DNA of 64,000 bases from Saprospiraceae bacterium (GCA_020627705.1 JAHDGJ010000002.1:116120-180119); one strand, 5' to 3'; counted from the first letter of the stretch, positions 53,025 to 62,416 are shown. The notes: generated by a model from the sequence alone, not told the origin. Numbers and translations: made by a program.

Positions 53025-54066
53025 TTAGTCACTGTGATTTGGTATCAAGTTGTTGTTTAAATATTTTGAAATCGAAAAGTAAAAGCAACTGCCTTGCTCT
53101 TCTTCTGATTCTACCCAAATGTTTCCTTTGTGTTTTTTTACCGCGTTTAAAGTTGTAGAGAGGCCAATGCCAGAACCTTCGAATTCATCGGTCGGTGCTA
53201 CCCTTGAATAATTTTCGAATATTTTGTCTTTATTTTTCTGACTAATACCAATACCGTTATCCCTCACCGACAAGATGTAAAAATCGGGATGACTGTTGGA
53301 GGATGCAATTCTTATGGTTGGAGTGCTTTTGCTATTAAATTTTATACCGTTGTTGATAAGATTGTAAAGGACCATTCCGATTAATGTGCGGTCACAGAAG
53401 ATAATGGGCAATGGATTAGAATCTATGATGGCATTTTTTTCTTTAATCATAAGTTCAATACTTTCTAGTTGTTCTTGAAGTAAGATATTCAGATCAACAC
53501 TTTCTAGAGCTAGAGCTTTGCTCTCAAATTTGGAATGTTCGAGAATTGAGCTGATAAGATTTGTCATTCTTTTTACTCCAGTATCGATGATGTCCATGTA
53601 TTGAATCCCTTTGTCGTCCAAACCTTCGCCATATTTATTCTTTAGAAGTTTTGTAAAAGCACCTATTGTCCTTAGTGGTTCTTTTAAATCGTGAGATGCT
53701 GTGTGCGCAAAATTTTTGAGCTCAGAATTTGCTTGACTTAGTTGTTTGTTACTCAAGCTTAAATCTTCGGTTCTTTCATTGACAAGTCTTCATCTATGCA
53801 AAGTGCTTGTATGTTGTTGTTGGGTATAGATGAAGAATCCGCCGTATCAAAATAGAAGTTTTTCATTTGGCTTCCATTGTACCTGTTTAACCCATTAAGC
53901 GTACCAATCCAGAGTAGCCAAATTGATCCTCCACTATGCTTGTAACAGTACCTTGGGATAACCCTTCAGATTTGTCTAGAAAATAGGTGTTAGATTGACC
54001 CAACACAGATGTGCTGAACATGCTACAAACATAAAGGGTGATGTAGAATAAAATTTTACTTTGCAT
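53025..54066 (-). pseudogene. Propeller-type sensor histidine kinase, decayed
   Basis: From an ATG at 54066 the minus strand encodes a signal peptide (MQSKILFYITLYVCSMFSTS) and the first blade of a two-component regulator propeller (DKSEGLSQGTVTSIVEDQFG). The frame then shifts within that blade: one base is missing where YLWIGTLNGLNRYNG should follow, and the expected text continues in the next frame to CIDEDL. The remaining propeller (normally some 600-700 residues) and membrane helix are gone. The kinase part resumes in a third frame (LVNERTEDLSLSNKQL) with the phospho-acceptor region FAHTASHDLKEPLRTIGAF, the N box in LYNLINNGIKFN, and DNGIGIS and GSGIGLS. So a frameshift and a large internal deletion both break the gene. 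Confidence 0.8.
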
Positions 54067-54148
54067 ACTTCTACAAATTTCAGTTGTTTGTGGTCGCCAA
54101 GAATAAGAACGAACATATTAAATATTATTTTAATTTGTATAGGGTTTT

Positions 54149-54940
54149 ATGCATTATCTTGTGTCAATGGAAATTAGCCTCAGTGCACTGGACATAGCTA
54201 TAGCCATATTGGGTGGGTTAATAGCAGGTGGAATAAATACACTTGCCGGCTCTGGTTCCGCCATTACCTTGTCAATACTTCACGAAGTTTTAGGTTTACC
54301 AATAAATATCGCCAATGGAAGCAATAGAGTTGGCGTATTGGCACAATCTATAACCACCAATTTATCTTTTTTTCGTCATGGTAAATTGCAAATTGTACGC
54401 AAGTACAAATTGCAAATATTATTAATTTTTTTAGGGGCGATTTATGGTGTTTATTTAGCAAGCATTATTTCCAATGAAGTTTTTAAAGAAATTTTCAAGT
54501 ACCTACTGGTCGTTCTTTTTTTCATAATTCTCATTCGACCCAAAAGATGGTTAAGTAAGACGGATGAATTATTTAGTATTAATCCATGGATTGGCGCTCC
54601 CATCTTCTTTGCTCTAGGAATATATGGTGGTTTTATTCAAATGGGAATGGGCGTATTTTTTTTAGCAATATTTGTTTTACTCAATAGGACAGGTCTCATT
54701 GATAGTAATGTGATAAAAGCTTTTACCGTTGGTCTCTATACTATTTTTGTTTTAGCTTTTTTCCATTGGAAAGGTCTAGTACATTGGCACTTTGGTTTAC
54801 TTGTTGGAGTCGGTCAGGCCATTGGTGGGTATGCTATGGCAGAATTCTCTTCTAGATCTGCCAAAGCAGGCCTTTGGGCTTATAGACTTTTGGTTGTTGT
54901 TGTATTTGTTCTAATTCTTAGAGTTTTTGGGGCTTTTTAA
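54149..54940 (+). CDS. TauE/SafE-family membrane permease
   Basis: 263 residues with about eight helices, of the sulfite exporter/TauE group, which moves small organic or sulfur anions. Features: the N-terminal half motif ALDIAIAILGGLIAGGINTL (G-G-I-N-T-L) followed by GSGSAITLSILHEVLGLP, and the mirrored second half INPWIGAPIFFALGIYGGFI with Q-M-G-M-G. Start either ATG at 54149 or 54167; the second gives a compact N-terminus. Substrate unknown. It is convergent with the small basic secreted protein gene. Confidence 0.87.
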   Translation: MHYLVSMEISLSALDIAIAILGGLIAGGINTLAGSGSAITLSILHEVLGLPINIANGSNRVGVLAQSITTNLSFFRHGKLQIVRKYKLQILLIFLGAIYGVYLASIISNEVFKEIFKYLLVVLFFIILIRPKRWLSKTDELFSINPWIGAPIFFALGIYGGFIQMGMGVFFLAIFVLLNRTGLIDSNVIKAFTVGLYTIFVLAFFHWKGLVHWHFGLLVGVGQAIGGYAMAEFSSRSAKAGLWAYRLLVVVVFVLILRVFGAF

Positions 54941-54943
54941 ACC

Positions 54944-55243
54944 TTAACTCGCTTTCGCCCTTCGAATCTTTCGATTTACTCTTTGATTTTTTGCTGCTAT
55001 TCGTGCCTTTTCATTTCTTGTAACTACTCCATCTCCTTTTGCTCTTTGGACCGCTCTATTTACTTGTCGCTGGCTTTGTTTAATATTTCTGACCTCTCTA
55101 ACATTTAATGTTCCATGGTTTACTCCATGTCTGATTTTTTTGTTTTGGACGGTTTTTGATCTTTTTAATTTCCCATTACATGTCTGCGCTTGCAGGCCAA
55201 TTCCCAAAAACAAAACTCCGAGTACGATCAGTATCTTTTTCAT
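54944..55243 (-). CDS. Small basic secreted protein
   Basis: 99 residues: signal peptide MKKILIVLGVLFLGIGLQAQ and a mature part rich in Arg, Lys, Gln and Asn (TLNVREVRNIKQSQRQVNRA, NEKARIAAKNQRVNRKIRRA). The 40-residue core looks like a helical hairpin, with TRNEKARIAAKNQ the likely turn, similar in style to other small secreted helical proteins of this phylum. No recognised family; a nucleic-acid or wall-binding role is only possible. It is a single gene ending three bases from a convergent one. Confidence 0.65.
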   Translation of the reverse strand: MKKILIVLGVLFLGIGLQAQTCNGKLKRSKTVQNKKIRHGVNHGTLNVREVRNIKQSQRQVNRAVQRAKGDGVVTRNEKARIAAKNQRVNRKIRRAKAS

Positions 55244-55338
55244 ATGTATAATTTTTAATTCTTAAATATTACGCCCCTTGGACTATATGTATCTTTAGCC
55301 GTTTAATCATTTCTGCCACCTTAACTAAGAATTAACAC

Positions 55339-58300
55339 ATGAGCATTCAATCCGATAAAATTAGACAGCGATATAAAAAAGCATTTGATGAGGCGCTACA
55401 GATATTAAATCCAGAGCAACGCCAGGCGGTCGAAATGATTGAAGGCCCTGTCATGGTTATCGCTGGTCCAGGTACAGGTAAGACGCAAATCTTAGCGGTA
55501 CGTATTGGTAAAATTTTAGAACAACAAGATGTACAAGCGCACAATATACTATGCTTGACCTTTACAGATGCAGCGACGATCGCGATGCGTAAACGATTGG
55601 TTGAGATTATTGGTCCAGAGGGACACAAAGTGCATATCTATACCTTTCATGCGTTTTGCAATCAAGTAATTCAAGAAAACCTGGGTTATTTTGGTAACTA
55701 TAGAAAACTAGATCAATTGAGCGATTTGGAAAAAATTGATGTATTTGATGAAATAATCGATTCACTTCCCATAGATCATCTCTTAAAAAGACCTAAAGGG
55801 GATCCACAGTTTGAAGCGAAAAGATTGGAAAATCTTTTTGCAATGATGAAAAGAGAAAATTTAGAGGAGGAAGAATTTCTAAAAACAATTGATTTATTTA
55901 TTGAAGAACAAAGACATAGTGAAGAGTTCATAGCCAAACGAAAATCTACTCGTAAAGGAAAAACTTTTCTTAAAGGTGATTTTAGAGACGATTATTTTGA
56001 GGAATTCAAGGCAAAGTTTGATGAGCTAAAAGAAGGCACTAAACTCTTTGCAAAGTATACTGAAATCATGGATCGCATGGGACGATATGATTATGCGGAT
56101 ATGATTCTTTGGGTGGTCAAGGCCTTTAAGGAAAATGAAGATATTCTAGCGAAGTACCAAGAGCGTTATCAATATTTTCTAGTAGACGAGTATCAAGATA
56201 CCAATGGAGCTCAAAATGATTTGTTGACCCAACTCATAAATTTTATGGACTTGGCACCCAATGTATTTGTTGTAGGAGATGATGATCAAGCCATCTATAA
56301 ATTCCAAGGCGCTAACTTAAGCAACATCAAAGAGTTTAAACAAACGTATTCGCCTTCCATTGTTGTGCTCGAAAAAAACTATCGTTCTTCACAACATATT
56401 CTAGATGCAGCCAGTGGACTTATCGATTTGAATACCGAACGAATCATAAATGAAAGTGATGTTCAAAATGAAAAACTTTTAACAGCTGCCGGTAAATTAA
56501 AGGATCTCAAGACCAAGCCTCAAATAGTCCAATATGCAAATACGACACATGAGCAAGCTGCGATTGCCAATCGCATAATAAAGATGAGAGATGAAGAAAA
56601 GGATTTAGGAACGGTGGCTGTATTGTATAGAAATCATCGTCAGGCCCAAAAGTTGGTTGAGGTTTTAGAGAAAAAGAAAGTGCCGCTCAACATCAAGAAA
56701 AAAGTAGACATCTTGAAACTTCCCTTAGTCAAAAATATTTTAAATATTCTCTACTATCTGCAGTCGGAATACGAAAAACCGGGAAGTGAAGAAGGCAGGT
56801 TGTTTGAGTTGATGCACTATAATTTTTTTAGCATTAAGCCTAGGGACATTGCTAAAATTGCGCTGTATAGAAAGTCAGCCACGAAGTCCGATAATTTTCT
56901 TTGGCGTGACATCATAGCGGATGACAAGCTTTTAGAGAATCTAGGTTTAAGTAGTAAAAAGGAAATTTTGCATCTGTCTGGTCTTCTTGACAAATGGATA
57001 GGTGATATCGCAAACCTTACGCTTCAAACATTTTATGGTACTATCATCAATGAGGGTTATATTCTTCAGCAGGTATTAAATAGTCCTGACAAAACTTGGT
57101 TGCTTCAAGTGGTAGGGACGCTTTTTGATATTATAAAAGAGGACAGCACAAAGAAGCCAGAGATAAGCCTAAAAGAGTTTTTACAAAACATCGACAAGAT
57201 GAAAAAGGCCGAAATCCCGTTAGAAATAAATAAAGTAGTGCACGCTAAAAATGGCGTTCAGTTTATGACAGCTCATGCTTCAAAAGGATTAGAGTTTGAT
57301 CATGTTTTTATGATAGGATGCACTAAGAAGGTATGGGACGTAAACAAAGGGAATAGATATAATTATTCTTACCCCGCCAATGTAAATGCAGATGTCGATG
57401 TAAATATTGAGGATGAGCGAAGATTGTTTTTTGTTGCTATGACTAGAGCGGAATCTACGCTGGAAATTTCATATGCTTTGAAATCAGAAAACGACAAGGA
57501 TCTTAATTGCAGCCAATTTGTTGATGAAATTTTAAGCACGTCAGATTTAGAGATCATACAAGGTAAAGTTGAAGAAGAAAAAGTAAATGAGTTTCAGTAT
57601 TTGACCATGTTGCAACAAAGTAAAAAAGTAGAGCTTATTGATCACGATCTCATCGATGAAAGCCTAAATAATTTCAAAATGAGTGTCACTAATCTCAGTA
57701 AATATCTTAAGTGTCCAATGACATTTTATTTTGAAACTATATTGAGAGTGCCAACCGCAAGGAGCAAATACATGGGATTTGGAAGTGCAATTCACCAAGC
57801 CTTTCAAGATTATTACCAGACTATAGAAGAAGGAAAGGAGGTTGGAGAAAAAAATCTTTTGGATTATTTCGGTGCGGCGATGAAATATTACAAATCACAC
57901 TTTACCGACAAAGAACACAAAGAATTATATGCCTACGGCAATCAAATTCTTTCCAAATACTTTCAGCAATATTTACAAAATGAAACTCGAGCTGATTCAT
58001 ATTTCTTAGAAGAAAAAATTGAGAATGCAGAATACCAAGGAGTACCAATTAAGGGAGTATTGGATAAAGTGGAAGTGTTTAAGGATAGCATCAATGTAGT
58101 GGATTATAAAACAGGAAATGCGTTCAAACAGGACACCTCCAATAAACTCAAGGGCCCAACAGCAAATAATGTACATGGAGGAGATTATTGGAGACAAATA
58201 GTCTTTTATAAATTATTACTTGACAGTGATAAAAAGCACAATTGGAATATGATTTCTGGTGAAATGGATTTTGTAGAACCTAAGCGAAATACCGAAGAAT

Positions 58301-58506
58301 TTAAAAAAGTAAAAATCGTAGTATCTCCAACGGATATGGAAATTGTAGGCGAGCAAATTGTCCAAAGTTGGGAAAAAATTCAAGAGCACAAATTTGATAC
58401 TTTGTGTGAAGATGAAAAGTGCTATTGGTGCAATTTTGTAAGAGATGATTATGTCTTTAATGGCGAGTACGAAATTGACCTTATGGAAGAAATACAGGAT
58501 TCATGA
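55339..58506 (+). CDS. UvrD/PcrA-type helicase fused to a PD-(D/E)XK nuclease
   Basis: 1055 residues. Helicase superfamily 1 motifs: Walker A AGPGTGKTQ at 42-50, Q motif LNPEQRQAVEMIEGP, motif II VDEYQDTNGAQND near 283, GDDDQAIYKFQGA, motif IV/V TAHASKGLEFDHVF, and RRLFFVAMTRAEST. The C-terminal about 270 residues are a nuclease of the AddB/RecB type: MGFGSAIHQAFQDYYQTIEE, GVLDKVEVFKDSINVVDYKT (D and K of the active site). Four cysteines (about 795, then 1024, 1029 and 1032 in CEDEKCYWC) suggest an iron-sulfur cluster as in AddB. It likely works in double-strand break repair. No second AddAB subunit is adjacent. Confidence 0.93.
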   Translation: MSIQSDKIRQRYKKAFDEALQILNPEQRQAVEMIEGPVMVIAGPGTGKTQILAVRIGKILEQQDVQAHNILCLTFTDAATIAMRKRLVEIIGPEGHKVHIYTFHAFCNQVIQENLGYFGNYRKLDQLSDLEKIDVFDEIIDSLPIDHLLKRPKGDPQFEAKRLENLFAMMKRENLEEEEFLKTIDLFIEEQRHSEEFIAKRKSTRKGKTFLKGDFRDDYFEEFKAKFDELKEGTKLFAKYTEIMDRMGRYDYADMILWVVKAFKENEDILAKYQERYQYFLVDEYQDTNGAQNDLLTQLINFMDLAPNVFVVGDDDQAIYKFQGANLSNIKEFKQTYSPSIVVLEKNYRSSQHILDAASGLIDLNTERIINESDVQNEKLLTAAGKLKDLKTKPQIVQYANTTHEQAAIANRIIKMRDEEKDLGTVAVLYRNHRQAQKLVEVLEKKKVPLNIKKKVDILKLPLVKNILNILYYLQSEYEKPGSEEGRLFELMHYNFFSIKPRDIAKIALYRKSATKSDNFLWRDIIADDKLLENLGLSSKKEILHLSGLLDKWIGDIANLTLQTFYGTIINEGYILQQVLNSPDKTWLLQVVGTLFDIIKEDSTKKPEISLKEFLQNIDKMKKAEIPLEINKVVHAKNGVQFMTAHASKGLEFDHVFMIGCTKKVWDVNKGNRYNYSYPANVNADVDVNIEDERRLFFVAMTRAESTLEISYALKSENDKDLNCSQFVDEILSTSDLEIIQGKVEEEKVNEFQYLTMLQQSKKVELIDHDLIDESLNNFKMSVTNLSKYLKCPMTFYFETILRVPTARSKYMGFGSAIHQAFQDYYQTIEEGKEVGEKNLLDYFGAAMKYYKSHFTDKEHKELYAYGNQILSKYFQQYLQNETRADSYFLEEKIENAEYQGVPIKGVLDKVEVFKDSINVVDYKTGNAFKQDTSNKLKGPTANNVHGGDYWRQIVFYKLLLDSDKKHNWNMISGEMDFVEPKRNTEEFKKVKIVVSPTDMEIVGEQIVQSWEKIQEHKFDTLCEDEKCYWCNFVRDDYVFNGEYEIDLMEEIQDS

Positions 58507-58595
58507 GTGCAGCTCTCAAAAGTTGGGAAAAAATAAAAACTCAAATCCTTGTTAAGGAGGGAGTGCAAGTTGGTAAAATGATATGTGCAATTTAG
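58503..58595 (+). CDS. Possible 30-residue peptide overlapping helicase stop
   Basis: An ATG at 58503 overlaps the helicase stop (ATGA) and opens a 30-codon frame starting MSAALKSWEKIKTQILVKEG and ending MICAI. A strong AAGGAGG (58554-58560) lies inside it, which is rare in this window. It may be a coupled small gene, a remnant of a longer gene, or chance. No family match can be claimed. Confidence 0.2.
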   Translation: MSAALKSWEKIKTQILVKEGVQVGKMICAI

Positions 58596-58741
58596 TATCA
58601 CACAACCAGTGCTTTACAAATTTCAAAAAATTAATATATAAAATATAAAGGGGGAACGGATGATTTTATGTCTTCTTATTACATAAGAACAACTACCTAC
58701 GTATTTATTCCAAAAGTGGATAAACTATAAACCCAAAAACT

Positions 58742-58767
58742 AAAAAGGCCGCATTTGCGGCCTTTTT
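58742..58767 (-). terminator. Terminator of the 58774 gene
   Basis: AAAAAGGCCGC (58742-58752) pairs with GCGGCCTTTTT (58757-58767) around a 4-base loop. It directly follows the 58774-59247 stop on the minus strand and has T tracts in both directions, so it may also end the helicase transcript. Confidence 0.9.
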
Positions 58768-58773
58768 TATTGT

Positions 58774-59247
58774 TTAGTTTTCTTTTTTAGCTTTTGCTTG
58801 TTTTTCTCTTATGTCTTTCACTCTATAATTATATTCTGCTTGAGATATTTTTCCAGCTTTTAGTTTTTTATCCAAACTCATAACTCGTACATCAAAAACA
58901 TCAGGAATCTCACCGGCAGCTTTTTTTGCTAAATACTCTTCTCTGTTCTTTTTTGAAAGTCTTACACGCTCATCGTAAGCATTTTTCCGAATTACAGTCC
59001 TGACTTGCATTACCAATCCCAATTGATTTTGAAAGTCTTTTTCGGTTAATAAGCCTTTTTCCTTTCTTTCATCTAAAATGGAGGCTGCTTTATTCATTTT
59101 GTCATTGAGATTCATTTCTCCATATTCAACACCTTCTTCATCTAACAATTGATGGGTGAAGTCTTCTCCAGGAGTTTGAGCAAAACTCAAAGCACTCATG
59201 AGCAAAGCACAGAAAAAAAGGATAGAAGATTTGAAATTGATTTTCAT
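58774..59247 (-). CDS. Small secreted helical protein
   Basis: 157 residues: signal peptide MKINFKSSILFFCALLMSAL SFAQ, cleaved near 24, followed by an all-helical charged chain (EYGEMNLNDKMNKAASILDE, NQLGLVMQVRTVIRKNAYDE, LDKKLKAGKISQAEYNYRVK). The last segment, K-L-K-A-G-K-I-S-Q-A-E-Y, is the SHOCT-style short helical hairpin that also appears in the Lys-rich protein at 5812-6504. No enzyme motif. It has its own promoter (59296-59327) and terminator. Function unknown. Confidence 0.65.
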   Translation of the reverse strand: MKINFKSSILFFCALLMSALSFAQTPGEDFTHQLLDEEGVEYGEMNLNDKMNKAASILDERKEKGLLTEKDFQNQLGLVMQVRTVIRKNAYDERVRLSKKNREEYLAKKAAGEIPDVFDVRVMSLDKKLKAGKISQAEYNYRVKDIREKQAKAKKEN

Positions 59248-59295
59248 CTTACTGTAGTTTTATGTATACAAGATAATTATTACACTTGAGCTAGT

Positions 59296-59327
59296 CAAAT
59301 ATACTTTTCGATAATAACTACATGCAA
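59296..59327 (-). promoter_or_regulatory. Predicted promoter of the small secreted protein gene
   Basis: On the minus strand TTG (59327-59325), 21 bases, then TATATTTG (59303-59296). Fits the Bacteroidota promoter pattern. The -33 box overlaps the start of queG on the opposite strand. Confidence 0.55.
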
Positions 59328-60272
59328 TTACAGGATCGGATTAAAGAATGGGCGAATATTCTTGGTTTCTCAGGGGTAGGTTTTTCAAAAATTGAAAAAT
59401 TAGAAAATGAAGCCCGAAAATTAGAATCCTGGTTGAACAAGGACATGCATGGAACGATGTCCTATATGGATAACCATTTTGACTTGAGGATTGATCCATC
59501 GGGTTTGTTGCCAGGAGCAAAGACTCTAATAAGCTTAAGTTTTAATTATTTCCCAGATAAAGAGGACTTATCAACAAACGAATTTAAAATTGCGCGATAT
59601 GCCTATGGCAAAGATTACCATAAGATTTTAAGAAAGAAACTTAAGCGCTTAGTTTCTCAAATGAAAGAAGAAGTGGGTGATTTTTCAGCAAGGGTTTTTG
59701 TGGATTCTGCGCCGATTATGGAGCGGGTTTGGGCGGAAAAAGCAGGTTTGGGTTGGAATGGAAAAAACACTTTATTGATTAACCCAAAACAAGGATCTTA
59801 TTTTTTCCTAGCCGAAATTATTTGTGATTTAGATTTTGTCGAAAGTCAAAAAGCTATTAAAGATCATTGTGGAACCTGCACCAAATGTATAGATGCGTGT
59901 CCCACGGATGCGATTGACAAGAGTGGTTACATTTTAGATGCTTCAAAATGTATCAGTTATTTGACTATAGAACGAAAGGATGAAATTCCGGATGAATTTG
60001 TCGATAAAATGAATGGATGGATATTTGGCTGTGATATTTGTCAAGAAGTTTGCCCTTGGAATCGATTTTCTAGTAGCCACAGCGAAGAAAGTTTTTATCC
60101 GAACGAAAGACTCAAAGCCCTAGAAAAGAGAGATTGGTTAGAAATTACCAATGAAGTATTTGACTTGATTTTCGAAGGTTCAGCTGTTCGAAGAACCAAA
60201 ATCGAGGGATTAAAACGCAATATCGCTTTCGCCGAACGGCAAATCAAATCAACTATTCGAGGAAACTCCTAA
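59322..60272 (+). CDS. queG: Epoxyqueuosine reductase
   Basis: 316-residue cobalamin-dependent iron-sulfur enzyme that reduces epoxyqueuosine to queuosine at tRNA position 34. It starts MQLQDRIKEWANILGFSGVG, includes VFVDSAPIMERVWAEKAGLG (the family's active-site line) and WNGKNTLLINPKQGSYFFL, and carries two [4Fe-4S] motifs: CGTCTKCIDACPTDAI and CDICQEVCPWN. The C-terminus is shorter than in E. coli, a common form in Bacteroidota that lacks the HEAT-repeat tail. Confidence 0.96.
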   Translation: MQLQDRIKEWANILGFSGVGFSKIEKLENEARKLESWLNKDMHGTMSYMDNHFDLRIDPSGLLPGAKTLISLSFNYFPDKEDLSTNEFKIARYAYGKDYHKILRKKLKRLVSQMKEEVGDFSARVFVDSAPIMERVWAEKAGLGWNGKNTLLINPKQGSYFFLAEIICDLDFVESQKAIKDHCGTCTKCIDACPTDAIDKSGYILDASKCISYLTIERKDEIPDEFVDKMNGWIFGCDICQEVCPWNRFSSSHSEESFYPNERLKALEKRDWLEITNEVFDLIFEGSAVRRTKIEGLKRNIAFAERQIKSTIRGNS

Positions 60273-60316
60273 TTTTTTAGATCAGGGAAAGGCACGATAC
60301 TTGGTTTACTTGTAAC

Positions 60317-61606
60317 TTGAACATAAATTATATTGAGTTGAAGTTCAATCGAAATTATTTATGGGGGATTATTCCAATCATTTTTATTGGACTGATCTTG
60401 TATTTTTTCAGTGATATCGTTTTATATATCATTTTGGCCTGGGTGGTTTCGATGGTTGGGAATCCTTTGATGCGTCTGCTTAAGAAATTTATGAATAAAA
60501 ACCTGGCCGCCGCTTTAACTCTATCTTCCTTTATTCTGGTATCCGTACTTATTTTTTCCATTTTTATTCCGCCATTATTAAATCAAGCGAAAAACCTTGC
60601 AAGTATTGATTATGTCAAACTGGCTGAAGGCTTAGAAGAGCCAATACAGGATTGGGAAAATTGGTTGGCGGATAGAGGATTAATATTAGAAGAACCTATT
60701 GATTCAACTCATCTCTTAGATGCCAAGCCCAAAGAGAATTTGGTAATCACTCAATTAATTGATCTGGATTCTTTAAAAAGATCACAAGGGGATACCTCTG
60801 CGGTTGATGGGACTCAATTGGCCATTCTTATTCAGGTAAATAATGAAGAGGATAATGAGTCACATACTCATCCTCAAGATCAACATAAAAACTTTTTTCA
60901 AAATGCGCAGTCGAATCTAGCCTCTTGGGTCAACCCTTCGAGAATTTCGAGTATATTTTCCTCTATCATAGGCTTCTTTGGAAACTTTGTGATTGCGGTC
61001 ATGTCTATTTTGTTTATATCTTTTTTCTTCTTGAGAGAACAAGGCTTATTTGACAGAATGTTGGGTTCATTGGTCCCCAATAAATACGAAGGTGAAACTG
61101 TCCAAGCGATTAATGAGTCGAGTAAATTATTGATTAGATATTTTCTTGGAATCCTACTGCAAATTTCTATTATCACAATAATGGTCTCTCTTGCCCTTAC
61201 TTTTTTGGGTGTAAATAATGCCTTATTGATAGCTTTCTTTGCCGCACTTATGAATGTAATTCCATATGTTGGACCTTTGTTTGGTGCGGCATTCGGGATT
61301 ATTATTACAATTTCTTCTCATTTAGATTTGCCTTTTTATTCAGGCATGCTCCCACTTCTTTTAAAAGTGGTTGTAGTGATTGGAATCATGCAAATGATAG
61401 ACAATTTTGTTATCCAACCCACCATCTTTGGAAGATCTGTAAAAGCCCATCCATTAGAAATTTTTATAGTTGTGTTGATTGGAGCAAAGCTCGGTGGAAT
61501 ACTAGGTATGGTTGTAGCGATTCCGGCGTATACCGTTCTTCGAGTAATCGGCAAAGTATTTTTTAGTGAGTTTAAGGTGGTTCAAAGAATTACTCAAAAT
61601 TTGTGA
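60317..61606 (+). CDS. AI-2E/PerM-family membrane permease
   Basis: 429 residues, eight membrane segments in two groups: helices 1-3 (YLWGIIPIIFIGLILYFFSD; DIVLYIILAWVVSMVGNP; LAAALTLSSFILVSVLIFSI), a soluble loop of about 130 residues (from SIDYVKLAEGLEEP to FQNAQSNLASWVNP), then helices 4-8 with SSKLLIRYFLGILLQISIIT and NVIPYVGPLFGAAFGIIIT, the family signature. The insert loop is longer than usual and rich in Asp, Glu, His and Gln. No ATG is available; TTG at 60317 or 60338 (MKFNRNYLWG) must serve. Substrate unknown; the autoinducer-2 label is historical. Confidence 0.88.
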   Translation: MNINYIELKFNRNYLWGIIPIIFIGLILYFFSDIVLYIILAWVVSMVGNPLMRLLKKFMNKNLAAALTLSSFILVSVLIFSIFIPPLLNQAKNLASIDYVKLAEGLEEPIQDWENWLADRGLILEEPIDSTHLLDAKPKENLVITQLIDLDSLKRSQGDTSAVDGTQLAILIQVNNEEDNESHTHPQDQHKNFFQNAQSNLASWVNPSRISSIFSSIIGFFGNFVIAVMSILFISFFFLREQGLFDRMLGSLVPNKYEGETVQAINESSKLLIRYFLGILLQISIITIMVSLALTFLGVNNALLIAFFAALMNVIPYVGPLFGAAFGIIITISSHLDLPFYSGMLPLLLKVVVVIGIMQMIDNFVIQPTIFGRSVKAHPLEIFIVVLIGAKLGGILGMVVAIPAYTVLRVIGKVFFSEFKVVQRITQNL

Positions 61607-61612
61607 TGTATT

Positions 61613-62416
61613 ATGAGTGCCTTTGTTTCTGAGATAGTCATATATCCGATTAAGGGCCTCAAAGGCATGTCTTTAGAACAATCTTTTTTGGAGCCCGAGG
61701 GTTTACAACACGACAGAAGATTTATGTTGGTTAATGAGAAAAATCAATTTATTTCTCAGCGCAGCCATGCTGCTCTTTCTCAAATCAAAGCTCTTTTTTC
61801 TGATAAAGAAAATCTCCAACTTGGCTTCGGTGGTGAAAGGATAGAGTTTAACATCAATGAACGCTTGTTGGAATTATTTCCTTGTACGATCTGGGAATCT
61901 GAGGTGGCGTGTGTAGAAGTATCCAAAGAAGTAAATTCTTGGTTTAGTGATCTGCTCAAAGAAAGAATCAAATTGGTGGCTTTACAAGATTCAAAAGGTC
62001 GAATAAAAAAATATTCCAATCGGAAAGGATCAACTACGGTGAGTTTTGCTGATGGATATCCAGTATTGCTTCTTGGCTCAGCCAGTATGGATTTATTAAA
62101 CAGCAAGCTTGATGAGCAGGTCAAAGCCAATCGCTTTAGAGCAAACATTTTATTACAGACAGAAACGCCCCACATAGAAGATACCTGGTCTAAAATCACA
62201 TTAGGGGAAAGTACCTTGGAAATAATAAAGCCCTGTGCAAGATGTCAAGTGGTAAATATCAATCAATCCAATGGAATCTCATCTAAAGAGCCTTTAAAAA
62301 CCTTAGCGACTTACCGCGCAATTGAAAATAAAATCTACTTTGGTGCCAATGCTAGTTGTCTTCAAACAGGATTAATCAAACTTGGTGATCACATTGCAAC
62401 TGCAACAACTGATTAA
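61613..62416 (+). CDS. MOSC domain protein
   Basis: 267-residue protein with the N-terminal beta-barrel part (VIYPIKGLKGMSLEQSFLEP, HDRRFMLVNEKNQFISQRSH) and the MOSC domain (VSFADGYPVLLLGSASMDLL, RFRANILLQTETPHIEDTWS, and the reactive Cys in PCARCQVVNINQ). Such proteins bind molybdenum cofactor and often act in amidoxime or nitrate reduction. No molybdenum genes are adjacent. It follows the PerM-family gene by six bases in a probable operon and overlaps the convergent DUF4197 gene by four bases. Confidence 0.9.
   Translation: MSAFVSEIVIYPIKGLKGMSLEQSFLEPEGLQHDRRFMLVNEKNQFISQRSHAALSQIKALFSDKENLQLGFGGERIEFNINERLLELFPCTIWESEVACVEVSKEVNSWFSDLLKERIKLVALQDSKGRIKKYSNRKGSTTVSFADGYPVLLLGSASMDLLNSKLDEQVKANRFRANILLQTETPHIEDTWSKITLGESTLEIIKPCARCQVVNINQSNGISSKEPLKTLATYRAIENKIYFGANASCLQTGLIKLGDHIATATTD

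Noticed and set aside
55339..58506. Helicase-nuclease as part of a defence island
   Set aside because: Neighbours are ordinary housekeeping and small secreted proteins; the domain order fits AddAB-type repair.
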